The notes: generated by a model not told the origin, from the sequence alone. A DNA stretch of 42,500 nucleotides from an uncultured Pelagibacteraceae bacterium (GCA_902584685.1 CACIAP010000001.1:1-42500); one strand, 5' to 3'; positions 32,945 to 41,275 are shown, counted from the first letter of the stretch. Made by a program: numbers and translations.

Positions 32945-33932
32945 TATAAGCGTCTGACTTATATAACTTTAAATTTTTAGGATTTTTAAACCATTTTATA
33001 GTTATTTCTAAAGCCTTATAAAAACCTTTTTTACCAGAATATTTTGGTTTCCAGTTTAAAATTTTTTTTGACTTCTCGTTTTTTGATAGTAGACGATCAA
33101 CTTCACTTTTTTTAGGTCGAATTCTTTTTTTATCCAATTCAACTTTAATATTTTTTTTTAAAATTTTTGATATAATTTTTACTGTCTCCCCAATAGTAAA
33201 ATGAGAACCGGTCCCAAGATTTATCACTTGTCCAACACATTTTTTGTTATGTATTGTTTTTATAAATCCATCAACAGTATCGTACACTAATGTAAAGTCA
33301 CGAGATGATTTGAGATTTCCAAGTTTGATTTTTTTCTTACCGTTTAAAATTTGCGAAATTATTGTTGGAATTGCAGCTCTTTGTGATTGTCTTGGCCCAA
33401 ATGTATTAAAAGGTCTAATTACTGTAACAGGAAGATTAAAACTCTTATAGTAAGACAAACTAATTTGATCTGCAGCAATCTTGCTGGCTGCATATGGAGA
33501 CTGTGCGTTTAAAGGATGCTTTTCATCAATTGGTATATACTGAGCAGAACCATAAACTTCACTTGTGGAAGTTACAATTATCTTTTTTATTTTATTAATT
33601 TTTCCAGCTTCGAGAATGTTTAGAGTTCCGATAACATTTGTTGATATATAGCTTCTTGGAGATTTGTATGAATATGGTATTGAAATTAGTGCTGCTAGAT
33701 GGAAAATTATATCAATTTTTTTTGTTTCTTTTAAAATTAAGTCTTGGTCAGCAATATCACCAGAAACAATTTTTATCTTATTTCTTAATCTTTTATCAAA
33801 ACTATCAATCCATCCAGAACTATTCTCTATATTGTAAGGAACTAGTGCTTTAACCTTATGTCCAATTTTAACTAATTTTTCAACTAAATGAGATCCTATA
33901 AAACCTGAAGCGCCTGTAACAAATACTCTCAT
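32937..33932 (-). CDS. legB: NAD-dependent 4,6-dehydratase, LegB-like
   Basis: This is the first step of legionaminic-type synthesis, turning an activated N-acetylglucosamine into the 4-keto-6-deoxy sugar. The 331-residue extended SDR has TGASGFIGSH (6-15), HLAALISIPYSYKSP, TSTSEVYG (121-128) and Y147-x3-K151 in SPYAASK. IRPFNTFGPRQSQRAAIPTII and SRDFTLVYDTVDGF are also shared with LegB-type enzymes. The sequence differs from the inverting PseB type. It overlaps the NeuC-like gene by 8 bases and follows the acetyltransferase gene by 6. Confidence 0.82.
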   Translation of the reverse strand: MRVFVTGASGFIGSHLVEKLVKIGHKVKALVPYNIENSSGWIDSFDKRLRNKIKIVSGDIADQDLILKETKKIDIIFHLAALISIPYSYKSPRSYISTNVIGTLNILEAGKINKIKKIIVTSTSEVYGSAQYIPIDEKHPLNAQSPYAASKIAADQISLSYYKSFNLPVTVIRPFNTFGPRQSQRAAIPTIISQILNGKKKIKLGNLKSSRDFTLVYDTVDGFIKTIHNKKCVGQVINLGTGSHFTIGETVKIISKILKKNIKVELDKKRIRPKKSEVDRLLSKNEKSKKILNWKPKYSGKKGFYKALEITIKWFKNPKNLKLYKSDAYNV

Positions 33933-33938
33933 AACTAT

Positions 33939-34436
33939 TTAAATGTGCTTAGCATAAAGCAAAAAACTTATTCTTTTATTTTGATAAACGTAATGACTTC
34001 TTAATTTTCCCTCTTTAATAAAACCACACTTTTGAAAAAGCCTGATGGAAGATTTATGTGACTCGTAACATCCCGATATTAACTTTTTTATTTTCTTTTT
34101 TTTTGCAATTTTTATAACTTCTCTAATGGCCAATTTTGTTATTCCTTTTCCCCAATAATCTTTTTCTCCAATAATGTAGCCTATTTCTGCAGTTTTATGA
34201 AAAAAATCTATTGGTCCCAATTTAATGTTTCCAATGTGAAATTTATTCTTTTTAATAAAGATACCATACAAAAATTCATTTTTTGATTTATTAATTACTG
34301 AAACATATTTTCTTATTTCTGAAATTGTGTGTTTTTTGTATCTTTGCTCTGTATACCTTACTACTTCAGGATCGTTCATCCATTTTACGTAATTATTATT
34401 TATGTTTCTCGGTAAAATTCTTTTTATAAATATCAT
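33939..34436 (-). CDS. GNAT-family N-acetyltransferase (RimJ/RimL- or PseH-like)
   Basis: The 165-residue acetyl-CoA-dependent enzyme has NNNYVKWMNDPEVVRYTEQR (about 13-32), typical of the RimJ/L and PseH subgroup. AEIGYIIGEKDYWGKGI (about 83-99) is the core motif A, with R/Q-x-x-G-x-G represented by DYWGKGITKLAI. SSIRLFQKCGFIKEGKLR completes the fold. It lies 6 bases upstream of the LegB-like gene. Legionaminic and pseudaminic acids need an N-acetyltransferase at C4 (LegH/PseH), so this is the obvious candidate, though LegH itself is usually of the left-handed beta-helix type. Confidence 0.8.
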   Translation of the reverse strand: MIFIKRILPRNINNNYVKWMNDPEVVRYTEQRYKKHTISEIRKYVSVINKSKNEFLYGIFIKKNKFHIGNIKLGPIDFFHKTAEIGYIIGEKDYWGKGITKLAIREVIKIAKKKKIKKLISGCYESHKSSIRLFQKCGFIKEGKLRSHYVYQNKRISFLLYAKHI

Positions 34437-34451
34437 TAAAAAGTTTTTTGA

Positions 34452-35396
34452 CTATCTAAATTTTAACATATTTGATGGATCTTCTCTTGCAAATTCTAAA
34501 TAAGATGGATTTATTCTTGATCCTTTAGAGGTTTTAGTATGAGATCTAAATCCACATTTAATTTTTAATTTTCTTAAAATTTTTAGACTTAAATGATTAT
34601 ATGAGTCTAATGGATGAGACATCGCAAAAGGTTTTTTTTTTAAAACAGATTTTAAATATTTAAAATTTTTAGTGTATTCATTCTTTTGCTCTTTTTCTGA
34701 AAGAGATTTCATTCTGTACGGATGTGAATATGAATGTAGTCCAATCACGTGTCCTTTTTTATCTAATTTTATAAGATCCTTTTTATCAAGCCATGTATTT
34801 TTATAAAATTTGTTAACATAAATTCCATACTTTTTGAAAAATTTTTCCATAGTACTTTCAAATTTTTTTCTAGAATAGTAAATATCTCTTAGAAATTTAT
34901 ATTTTAACTCTAATCTTGAATGAAATTTATATAACTTTTTTTCTTCGTTATAATAATCATTAAATTTTTTAGAGTTGAAAACATCCTTATTGATTTTAAT
35001 AAAGTTAAGAAAATTGTAGACGAAATTTTTAAAATTTTTAAATTTCTTTATAATTAATAGAGAAAAAATTTCATTCTTATCAAAGTTGTTTGGTAATGTT
35101 TTGCAATGAACAAACCAAAAAGCCTTGATATTAAATTTTTCAAGAATTGGTAAAGCTATTTTTATTTGACTTTTTAAACCATCATCAAATGTAAAACATA
35201 CATGTTTATTTAGCAAATTTCCGTTATGCATTTTATGTATCCATTCTTTGGGATCTAAAATTCTTTCCCTTCCTATTAGATTGATTATTCTTTTAAGATT
35301 TTTTGAGGTTAAAGTTCCTTTTGTAGAATTTTTATCTTTTTCATCTTTAAATCTATGAAACATTATTCCATGTGGGAATTTAGATTGATAAGCCAT
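34452..35396 (-). CDS. polysaccharide deacetylase-like (NodB homology) protein
   Basis: The 314-residue protein has the NodB metal motif CFTFDDGLKSQIKIALPIL (about 69-87, with the D-D pair), and later VIGLHSYSHPYRMKSL (about 217-232), the H-S-x-x-H pair that completes the zinc site. AFWFVHCKTLP fits the strand between them. There is no signal peptide, so the substrate is probably a cytoplasmic intermediate rather than finished wall polymer. It lies 6 bases downstream of the amidinotransferase gene; a deacetylase making a free amine next to an amidino-transferring enzyme suggests a two-step modification. Confidence 0.78.
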   Translation of the reverse strand: MAYQSKFPHGIMFHRFKDEKDKNSTKGTLTSKNLKRIINLIGRERILDPKEWIHKMHNGNLLNKHVCFTFDDGLKSQIKIALPILEKFNIKAFWFVHCKTLPNNFDKNEIFSLLIIKKFKNFKNFVYNFLNFIKINKDVFNSKKFNDYYNEEKKLYKFHSRLELKYKFLRDIYYSRKKFESTMEKFFKKYGIYVNKFYKNTWLDKKDLIKLDKKGHVIGLHSYSHPYRMKSLSEKEQKNEYTKNFKYLKSVLKKKPFAMSHPLDSYNHLSLKILRKLKIKCGFRSHTKTSKGSRINPSYLEFAREDPSNMLKFR

Positions 35397-35402
35397 AAAA
35401 GT

Positions 35403-36587
35403 TTAATCAAAATAACTTTCTAGTTTACTCTCCCTTACTGTGTCTAGAGTAGCACAATGTATGCCTCCTCCCTGGGTATACATGTGTCTAAGACTTACTG
35501 TGATAACATCAAATTTGAGACTTTCTAAAAGCTTTATAAGTTTTGTTTGTCTTTTATCGACTAATACAGTTTTTTGATCTAAAGATAAAAAATTCATACC
35601 TACCCATGGTGAACACATGCCGCTAATTATACTATCGAAACCTAAAGATTTAAGTTCAGCAGCCACCACATCTCTAACATCATTTTGAAAATCAATTTCA
35701 TGACTTGGTATTTCAGCAACATCATCAAACCAAATTTTCTCCCATTTATTAAATATTTCTGGTGTTGTTGCCTTTGTTGCTCTTTTGCTATTAAGCAATA
35801 CTGTCCCTGGTTTTAAACACATCACTGTAGTATCAATATGGTCTGCTCTATATAGCTTGTCCGTAGTATGAACTTTGTAATCTTTTCCTAATATACTTTG
35901 CAACCATTTCGCACCTTTGTTATTTCCTGAAGTAGATACAAGATAAAGTAAATCTCTGCCCATTCGAACAGTATTAGCTGCCTCAAAATAGATTTCTTTC
36001 TCATTTAATTTATGTAATTTCTCTAATCTTCCACTGCTCAATTCTTTATGTTTTAAATCTTCCTCAGTTAATTTTCTTTCAGACTCGTCTATATATAATG
36101 GAGAAAGAGGATTTTCTGGTAGCATCGGCTTTGGTGCACTTATCCATTTAAATCCTGCATCAAAATAATTGTACCAAATATCGTATAGTGAACTAGCCTC
36201 ATAAAATCTACTTATTCTTGGAGATGAACTTTCAATAACATTCTCACCAACAACTAGATGTAAATCTCTGACATTGTAAAAATTATTTCCAGTGGCAGTC
36301 CAAAATGGCCCTGAATAAAACTTTTTTATGTCATGTTCTTTCGGTCGATGAACCTTTGCCCCATATTGCTTCAAAATATTTGCTAAATTATCGAGATCTT
36401 CATTTACTTCGTCAAGAAACCACTGTGGCGAAGCCTGATTAGTAAGTTTTATTAATTTTTTTTGAATTTCTTCAGGTATTTTATCTGAGTTAAAATACTC
36501 TGCAGCAATAGTCGCCTGTCTAGCTGAACCGACAATTACTTCTTTTAATTTATCCCACTCATTGTGACTATTAATTTTGGATTGCAT
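35403..36587 (-). CDS. amidinotransferase (glycine/inosamine amidinotransferase-like, SxtG/StrB1 type)
   Basis: These enzymes move an amidino group from arginine to an amine, forming a guanidino product and ornithine. Counting from the longer possible ATG at 36620, the catalytic residues are D223 (RMGRDLLYLVS), H261 (DHIDTTVMCLKPG) and C389 (QGGGIHCATLD), matching Asp-His-Cys of arginine:glycine amidinotransferase. NSHNEWDKLKEVIVGSA is the usual N-terminus. I prefer the ATG at 36585-36587 because it starts just before this conserved block and avoids a 23-base overlap with the upstream gene. Family length (about 380-420) fits. The acceptor is probably an amino sugar, given the operon. Confidence 0.88.
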   Translation of the reverse strand: MQSKINSHNEWDKLKEVIVGSARQATIAAEYFNSDKIPEEIQKKLIKLTNQASPQWFLDEVNEDLDNLANILKQYGAKVHRPKEHDIKKFYSGPFWTATGNNFYNVRDLHLVVGENVIESSSPRISRFYEASSLYDIWYNYFDAGFKWISAPKPMLPENPLSPLYIDESERKLTEEDLKHKELSSGRLEKLHKLNEKEIYFEAANTVRMGRDLLYLVSTSGNNKGAKWLQSILGKDYKVHTTDKLYRADHIDTTVMCLKPGTVLLNSKRATKATTPEIFNKWEKIWFDDVAEIPSHEIDFQNDVRDVVAAELKSLGFDSIISGMCSPWVGMNFLSLDQKTVLVDKRQTKLIKLLESLKFDVITVSLRHMYTQGGGIHCATLDTVRESKLESYFD

Positions 36588-36597
36588 GATGAAATAA

Positions 36598-37800
36598 TTA
36601 TCTAATTTTATAGGCAACATAGTCTGTATGTCTAATACCTACAGCATCTTTAAATAGATACTTAGTTTTTTTAACAAAACTTTTAAGTTTATTTAAATCA
36701 CCTTTTTTTGTAAGATTGATAAATTCGAAGCTTTCTTTTAAAAAAATTTCAGATTTTTTGTTTGATATGTTTAAAATGTTTAAATTTTTTATCTCTTTTG
36801 TCATACTTGACGTTCTTTTTTTAAATGTTGGTAGATCAATTTTAGTGTTGACATTACAATTTGCCACATAAGAAGCTAACTTTTGCAATGAATTTGAAAA
36901 AGAGGACATGCTTTTATTAATCTTAGGCAAAAATTTATAATCATCTTCAGTGTGTGTCATCCAAAGGTATTCCGATAAAGATAATATATTTTTGAAACCT
37001 TCAATAGAAGTTATTTTCTTGTGGTATTGTGAGTCAATGTTATAAAAATTTGGTAATTGAGGATAAGATGAATATAGTTTTAAATCAGATTTTTTCATCC
37101 AGTCAATTACTTCTGAAATTGATGGATCATCTTGGCTCTGAATGACCCATCTATCGAATATTATTTCTCTTCTGGTTCTTTTTACAGCTGCATAGCTTCT
37201 ATCTATGTCTTCCTTAAACAAAAATTCACTTACTTTAACCATATCTTCATCGTTATTTGAGAAATTATAAATAGCAAATCTTTGTAGCATATTCTGAAAA
37301 CCACCTGATTTGTTAGGGTCTCCAAATATCATCAAACCTCCCTTTTTTAATGCTGATGAAATTTTTTTAAAAGCAACCTCTTTAGCAGAAGTATGTGATA
37401 AAACTCCCCTGCAATGAACAATGTCATAAAAATTTTTCTTAAATTTCACATCAAATATTGAGGAATTTATAAATTTATGATCTTTGAATGATTTTGAATA
37501 CTTTTTGAATACTTTTTTTGAAGTGTTATGAGCTATTGGGTTCATCTCAACTAAAGTGCACTTAGCTCCCCAATTGGCTAAATAAATTGTGTTTTCTCCA
37601 GTACCGGCGCCAAAATCAATTAATTTTTTACCCTTAAAAACTTCAGGTGGTAATTTGAGATTATACTTATACATAAACTCCACGTTTTTGATAAATCTTA
37701 AATACTCTTTACTTTTTTTTTTAAAAAAATAGTTTGAGGGGATCTCTTTTTGAAAGGTTTTAAGTGTAGCTTTCTCAGTTCTCTTTATTTTATTTTGCAT
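36598..37800 (-). CDS. class I SAM-dependent methyltransferase with long C-terminal extension
   Basis: In this 400-residue protein about residues 50-170 form the methyltransferase core: KLIDFGAGTGENTIYLANWG (about 60-79), CTLVEMNP for the ribose contact, and YDIVHCRGVLSHTSAKEV. KKGGLMIFGDPNKSGGFQNMLQRF follows in the motif VI position. The remaining 220 residues contain no motif I can name; SEVIDWMKKSDLKLYSSYPQLPNFYNI is reminiscent of tail regions of other sugar-island methyltransferases. It is the first full-length gene of the minus-strand island after the regulators, overlapping or abutting the amidinotransferase gene. Confidence 0.75.
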   Translation of the reverse strand: MQNKIKRTEKATLKTFQKEIPSNYFFKKKSKEYLRFIKNVEFMYKYNLKLPPEVFKGKKLIDFGAGTGENTIYLANWGAKCTLVEMNPIAHNTSKKVFKKYSKSFKDHKFINSSIFDVKFKKNFYDIVHCRGVLSHTSAKEVAFKKISSALKKGGLMIFGDPNKSGGFQNMLQRFAIYNFSNNDEDMVKVSEFLFKEDIDRSYAAVKRTRREIIFDRWVIQSQDDPSISEVIDWMKKSDLKLYSSYPQLPNFYNIDSQYHKKITSIEGFKNILSLSEYLWMTHTEDDYKFLPKINKSMSSFSNSLQKLASYVANCNVNTKIDLPTFKKRTSSMTKEIKNLNILNISNKKSEIFLKESFEFINLTKKGDLNKLKSFVKKTKYLFKDAVGIRHTDYVAYKIR

Positions 37801-37834
37801 GAAACGATTTAATATTATAAAATCTTTGTATTTA

Positions 37835-37975
37835 CTAGGGCTTTTTAATTAAGGCCGTCATAATTACATGTTTTCTTTCATCTTCATTTGTAAAATCTTT
37901 ATGATCTAAATTAAATATATTTAATTTTGGCAAAGCTCCGCACTTACTAAAATTTATTTTTAGTTTTATATACAT
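37835..37975 (-). pseudogene. possible remnant of a methyltransferase C-terminus
   Basis: A 46-codon open stretch (ATG at 37973-37975, TAG at 37835-37837) ends with DERKHVIMTALIKKP. The piece from about codon 18 (LNIFNLDHKDFTNEDERKHVIMTALIKKP in part) reads like the tail of a SAM-dependent methyltransferase, where a strand such as HVIMTALIKKP closes the sheet. No methyltransferase core precedes it; the NusG-like gene ends just upstream. I read it as a deletion scar, but a tiny functional gene or chance cannot be ruled out. The rest of the 213-base spacer shows nothing clear. Confidence 0.35.
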
Positions 37976-38013
37976 ATAATATTTCAATTTCAACCTTAAT
38001 TTTATAATATTAA

Positions 38014-38514
38014 TTAAATAGCATGATAGAGATATCCTGCATTCCTATCGATAATTGCTATTTTATTTTCAATTGAAATTTTTAAATTTTTTTTTGTTTT
38101 TGATATTATATAAAATAACATGTCAGTAAAAGGTCCTGAAATAAATTTAGCTCTTTTGATATCCAAAATATTAAAAAATTTTTGAGTTAAAAAACCACTT
38201 TTGTCCGCACTTTCTTTGCACAGTTTAATAAATTGGAGTAAATTATTCTGATTATAGATCCAACCATCTAGTACTTGAATTAAACCTCTGCAATATTTTA
38301 AACGTTCTGCAGACAATTTTTCTTTGAAAGAGTCGTGATAACAAAATAAATAATTATTTAATAAACTAGCTTCCATTAACTTGAGCTTATGTCTGATTTT
38401 TTTTTGATATTTAATTTTGGGTTCGAATATTTTAATATCTGACCCAACTTTGGTATGAAATTCTTTAATTAAAGACGCTAATTCATTCTTTTTATATTTA
38501 ACTATTATCCACAT
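38014..38514 (-). CDS. NusG-family transcription antiterminator (RfaH/UpxY-like)
   Basis: NusG paralogues of this kind bind RNA polymerase and suppress termination in long surface-polysaccharide operons. The protein (166 residues from the ATG at 38512-38514) starts MWIIVKYKKNELASLIKEF, the NGN-domain opening with the invariant Trp. FEPKIKYQKK and SLLNNYLFCYH correspond to the P...LFPGYLFV stretch, and KFISGPFTDMLFYIISK (about 126-142) marks the KOW domain. A TTG at 38524-38526 could start it four codons earlier but overlaps the MarR gene; the ATG gives TAA-C-ATG spacing and a proper N-terminus. It is the gene directly before the island operon. Confidence 0.78.
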   Translation of the reverse strand: MWIIVKYKKNELASLIKEFHTKVGSDIKIFEPKIKYQKKIRHKLKLMEASLLNNYLFCYHDSFKEKLSAERLKYCRGLIQVLDGWIYNQNNLLQFIKLCKESADKSGFLTQKFFNILDIKRAKFISGPFTDMLFYIISKTKKNLKISIENKIAIIDRNAGYLYHAI

Positions 38515-38515
38515 G

Positions 38516-38815
38516 TTATTTCTCAATTTCTTTTTTTAGTTCATCATACTCTCTCATTTTTCTCTCCATAAACTTAAGTGTTAATTTAGTTTTTGCAGAT
38601 ATTCCTTTTGGGGTGAGAACGTAAATATAATTAATTTTTTTTTTACTTTTTTTAAAATTATTGATTTTTACTAGGCCCTTCTTTTTTAATGCTCTAAGAC
38701 AATAATTAAGTTTGCCAAGACTGAAACCAAGCTCATTTGCTAAATATCTTTGTGTAGATTGAGGATTCTTTTCAATCTTTCTTAAAGTATTAAAATGATC
38801 ATCATCATTTATCAT
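38516..38815 (-). CDS. MarR-family EPS-associated transcriptional regulator
   Basis: A 99-residue winged-helix protein: helix-turn-helix at about residues 18-48 (TQRYLANELGFSLGKLNYCLRALKKKGLV), wing with KKKINYIYVLTPKGISAK, and a C-terminal charged helix (TLKFMERKMREYDELKKEIE) for dimerisation. This short form matches the EPS-associated MarR group found at the head of exopolysaccharide loci. One base separates its stop codon from the ATG of the NusG-like gene, so both are surely co-expressed. Two copies of a 15-base palindrome lie 46-80 bases upstream of its start and are its likely operators. Confidence 0.85.
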   Translation of the reverse strand: MINDDDHFNTLRKIEKNPQSTQRYLANELGFSLGKLNYCLRALKKKGLVKINNFKKSKKKINYIYVLTPKGISAKTKLTLKFMERKMREYDELKKEIEK

Positions 38816-38860
38816 AAAAATATTTTAACTTTCTTATATAGAATATGTAAAGAAAAATGT

Positions 38861-38895
38861 GTTCAATTTTTGAACAATTTGTTCAATTTTTGAAC
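38861..38895. promoter_or_regulatory. tandem palindromic operator pair between the MarR gene and the plus-strand genes
   Basis: The same 15-base sequence GTTCAATTTTTGAAC occurs at 38861-38875 and 38881-38895 (centres 20 bases apart, two helical turns). Each has 6-base arms GTTCAA/TTGAAC around TTT; in the second copy the arms extend to 9 bases. The middle also reads as an inverted repeat, so four half-sites alternate. On the minus strand the half-site TTGAAC nearest the MarR gene could serve as a -35, with TTCTAT 17 bases further as -10. On the plus side the site is 81 bases before the next ATG. Probably bound by the MarR-like dimer, controlling both directions. Confidence 0.75.
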
Positions 38896-38976
38896 AAAAT
38901 AGATGTTTTGGACGATATTTTCTAAAATCTACTATAAATTTACAAAATTTTATATATATATTAACAAATATCGCAC

Positions 38977-40287
38977 ATGAAAAATTTTTTTAATTTTGGT
39001 TTAAGTTTTAAACATTTCAAATTAGTCATATTAACAATCCTAATAGTTTTTTTTATTTCAGCAAATAAAGCATGGCTTAATCCAGAACCAGATCACGGTG
39101 CAATTAAGATAAATAAAAAAATACCAATAATGTGGCAATACATTGCAGATGTTAAGTTTGATTTATTAACCTCTGCATATTTTTTTGATTACATGAAAAT
39201 GGAAAAGCCTGGGAATGTAAACAAATTTAGGATTAATAGACCTACTATTCCAGCTTTAAACTTTATTTTAAGTAAACCAATATATTTTATTGGTAATTTA
39301 TTTTTTGATATCTCTAAATTAGAGTCCGCTGCCATAGCCTTTTTGATAGTCAAATTTTCTTTTTATACAATCTGTTCTTTATTCATGTATTTTTTAATAA
39401 AAAAATGTCTTAATTCTAGAATTGCTATTATAAGTGTTTTTTTGTTCTTAACACACCCTTTTATGATTTATCATGCTACTCATTTATCTATTCCTGAGTT
39501 TAGTTTTTTTATTCCAATAATAATCTTATATCTTTTTTCAAACATCTCTAAAAAGTATTCATTAAGAAAAAATATTATTTTTTCTTTAATATTGGGAATT
39601 CTAATGTTAGCTAAGCAAGCATACGGGATTTATTTGGCAATTATATTTTTTTCATTATTTTTTAAAAAATATAAGGAGGTATCAATAAGTATTTTGATAC
39701 ATTTTATTCCATTATTAATATATTTATTTCTTTTAAAATTAAATAATATCGAGTACTACAATCACGAAGTGGTTTGCTGCAATGCTCCAACTTGGATTTT
39801 TAATGATTTATTGTTAAGACCAATTCCAGAAATATTGCACGTTGGTATTTTTTCATTTCATACGTTTTTAATAAAGTCCTTCGATCATTATTCAGTAATA
39901 TTTCTTATTTTTATTGTTTCCATTTTTTTATTTTTAAATAACAAAATAAAGAATGGGACAGAATTTAAAACAAAACATATAATTTATTTCCTTGTATTAG
40001 TTATTTTTTTTAATTGGGTGCAGTTTTTTGCTGGCAATAGATGGTGGCATGGATATTTAGCAATTTCTGAATATGCAACCTTTGTTTATGCAGGTGCTGG
40101 ATACATGATATTAAGTATTTTGAATTTATTTACTAAAAACATAAAAAAAAAGTTAATAATTATTTCTATCCCTTTTATAATTGGTTTGTCTATGTTTAGA
40201 ATTATAGTTTTCCCCTACGAACATCCTTATGATCAAAAAGAATATATGATTAAAGATCCAGGTCTGTACGATCAATTCGAAAATTAA
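38977..40287 (+). CDS. polytopic membrane protein, possible GT-C glycosyltransferase
   Basis: This 436-residue protein has about ten hydrophobic segments spread along its length and a first extracytoplasmic loop containing NPEPDHGAI (about 35-45). The loop after the first helix with acidic residues, and the LTHPFMIYHATHLSIPEF segment (about 156-173), recall GT-C enzymes of the PMT/ArnT type, which use polyprenyl-linked sugars in the periplasm, but I cannot point to a decisive motif. It is the first plus-strand gene after the palindromic operators, followed one base later by the GalE-like gene, implying a second surface-sugar operon. Confidence 0.5.
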   Translation: MKNFFNFGLSFKHFKLVILTILIVFFISANKAWLNPEPDHGAIKINKKIPIMWQYIADVKFDLLTSAYFFDYMKMEKPGNVNKFRINRPTIPALNFILSKPIYFIGNLFFDISKLESAAIAFLIVKFSFYTICSLFMYFLIKKCLNSRIAIISVFLFLTHPFMIYHATHLSIPEFSFFIPIIILYLFSNISKKYSLRKNIIFSLILGILMLAKQAYGIYLAIIFFSLFFKKYKEVSISILIHFIPLLIYLFLLKLNNIEYYNHEVVCCNAPTWIFNDLLLRPIPEILHVGIFSFHTFLIKSFDHYSVIFLIFIVSIFLFLNNKIKNGTEFKTKHIIYFLVLVIFFNWVQFFAGNRWWHGYLAISEYATFVYAGAGYMILSILNLFTKNIKKKLIIISIPFIIGLSMFRIIVFPYEHPYDQKEYMIKDPGLYDQFEN

Positions 40288-40288
40288 T

Positions 40289-41275
40289 ATGTTCAAAAAA
40301 AATATTTTGATTACTGGAGGTGCTGGCTATATTGGAAGTCACATAGTTGAAAAATTAGTTAAAAATAAGTTTAAAGTTTTTATTTATGACAACTTGGTCA
40401 CAGGACACAAGTTATTGATTAATAAAAAAGCAAATTTTATTGAGGGAGACCTAAATGATTTCAAAAAGTTAAAACGTGTTATTAAAAACAATAATATTAC
40501 CTCAATAGTACATTTGGCTGCATATCTCAATATTAAAGAGTCAGAAAAAAAAAGAAAAAAATATTATAAAAATAATGTTGGGGGTACTTTAAACTTACTC
40601 AAAGCTTGCATTGACTCTAAGGTAAAAAATTTAATTTTTTCATCATCTTGTTCAGTCTATGGAAATGTTAAGGGGTCAGTAAGTGAGAGAGGGAAACTCA
40701 GACCGTCAAGTTATTATGCATTTACTAAACTCAAAAGTGAAAAAATAATTCAAAAATATTCAAAAATTTTAGACATTAATTATGCAATACTGAGATATTT
40801 TAATGTGGCAGGTGCAAGTAATTCAGGTAAGATTGGAGAAGTTGAAAGCTCTCACGACCATTTGATAAAAAATTTAGCAATTCAAGCATTAAAAGAAAAT
40901 CCAAAAGTATATATCTACGGAAATAACTATAATACAAAAGACGGAACGTGTGTGAGAGATTATATTCACGTTTCAGATTTAGCAGATATACACATAAAAA
41001 CTCTCAAAAAAATATCTATAATCAATAAATCGTTAATCTTAAACTGTGGTTATGGCAGAGGTTATTCAGTTAAAGAAATAATTGATGTTTATAAAAAACT
41101 AAAAAAAAATGTAAAGATAAAATACTTAAAGAAAAGACCTGGTGATATTGCAAAAATTTATTCTAATATAAGTCAAATTAAAAAAATATTGAATTGGAAA
41201 CCAAAGTATGATGATTTAAAAAAAATATTAATAAGTTCAATAAATTGGGAAAAAAAGATTGATAATGGAAAATAA
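40289..41275 (+). CDS. galE: UDP-glucose 4-epimerase (GalE-like)
   Basis: The enzyme interconverts UDP-glucose and UDP-galactose (or the N-acetyl forms) with bound NAD. The 328-residue extended SDR has ILITGGAGYIGSHIVEKL (about 5-22), YDNLVTGHK, HLAAYLNIKESEK, SSSCSVYGN (about 117-125) and the catalytic YAFTK (Tyr-x3-Lys). RYFNVAGAS and GTCVRDYIHVSDLADIHI are hallmark GalE blocks. It is slightly shorter than the E. coli enzyme (338). It is one base downstream of the membrane protein and overlaps the FAD oxidoreductase gene by 11 bases. Confidence 0.9.
   Translation: MFKKNILITGGAGYIGSHIVEKLVKNKFKVFIYDNLVTGHKLLINKKANFIEGDLNDFKKLKRVIKNNNITSIVHLAAYLNIKESEKKRKKYYKNNVGGTLNLLKACIDSKVKNLIFSSSCSVYGNVKGSVSERGKLRPSSYYAFTKLKSEKIIQKYSKILDINYAILRYFNVAGASNSGKIGEVESSHDHLIKNLAIQALKENPKVYIYGNNYNTKDGTCVRDYIHVSDLADIHIKTLKKISIINKSLILNCGYGRGYSVKEIIDVYKKLKKNVKIKYLKKRPGDIAKIYSNISQIKKILNWKPKYDDLKKILISSINWEKKIDNGK

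Noticed and set aside
11400-36587. A saxitoxin-type cluster, because SxtJ-, SxtK-, SxtI- and amidinotransferase-like genes share one locus
   Set aside because: The genes are scattered over 25 kb among sugar genes, and no polyketide-type starter (SxtA), cyclase or oxygenase set is present. The families are common in polysaccharide loci, so a surface-glycan role is far likelier.
37901-37960. Possible RfaH ops-like element (GTGCGGAGCTTTGCC on the minus strand)
   Set aside because: Only a loose resemblance to GGCGGTAGCNTNC, and it falls in a likely gene remnant; ops sequences of distant NusG paralogues are not predictable by eye.
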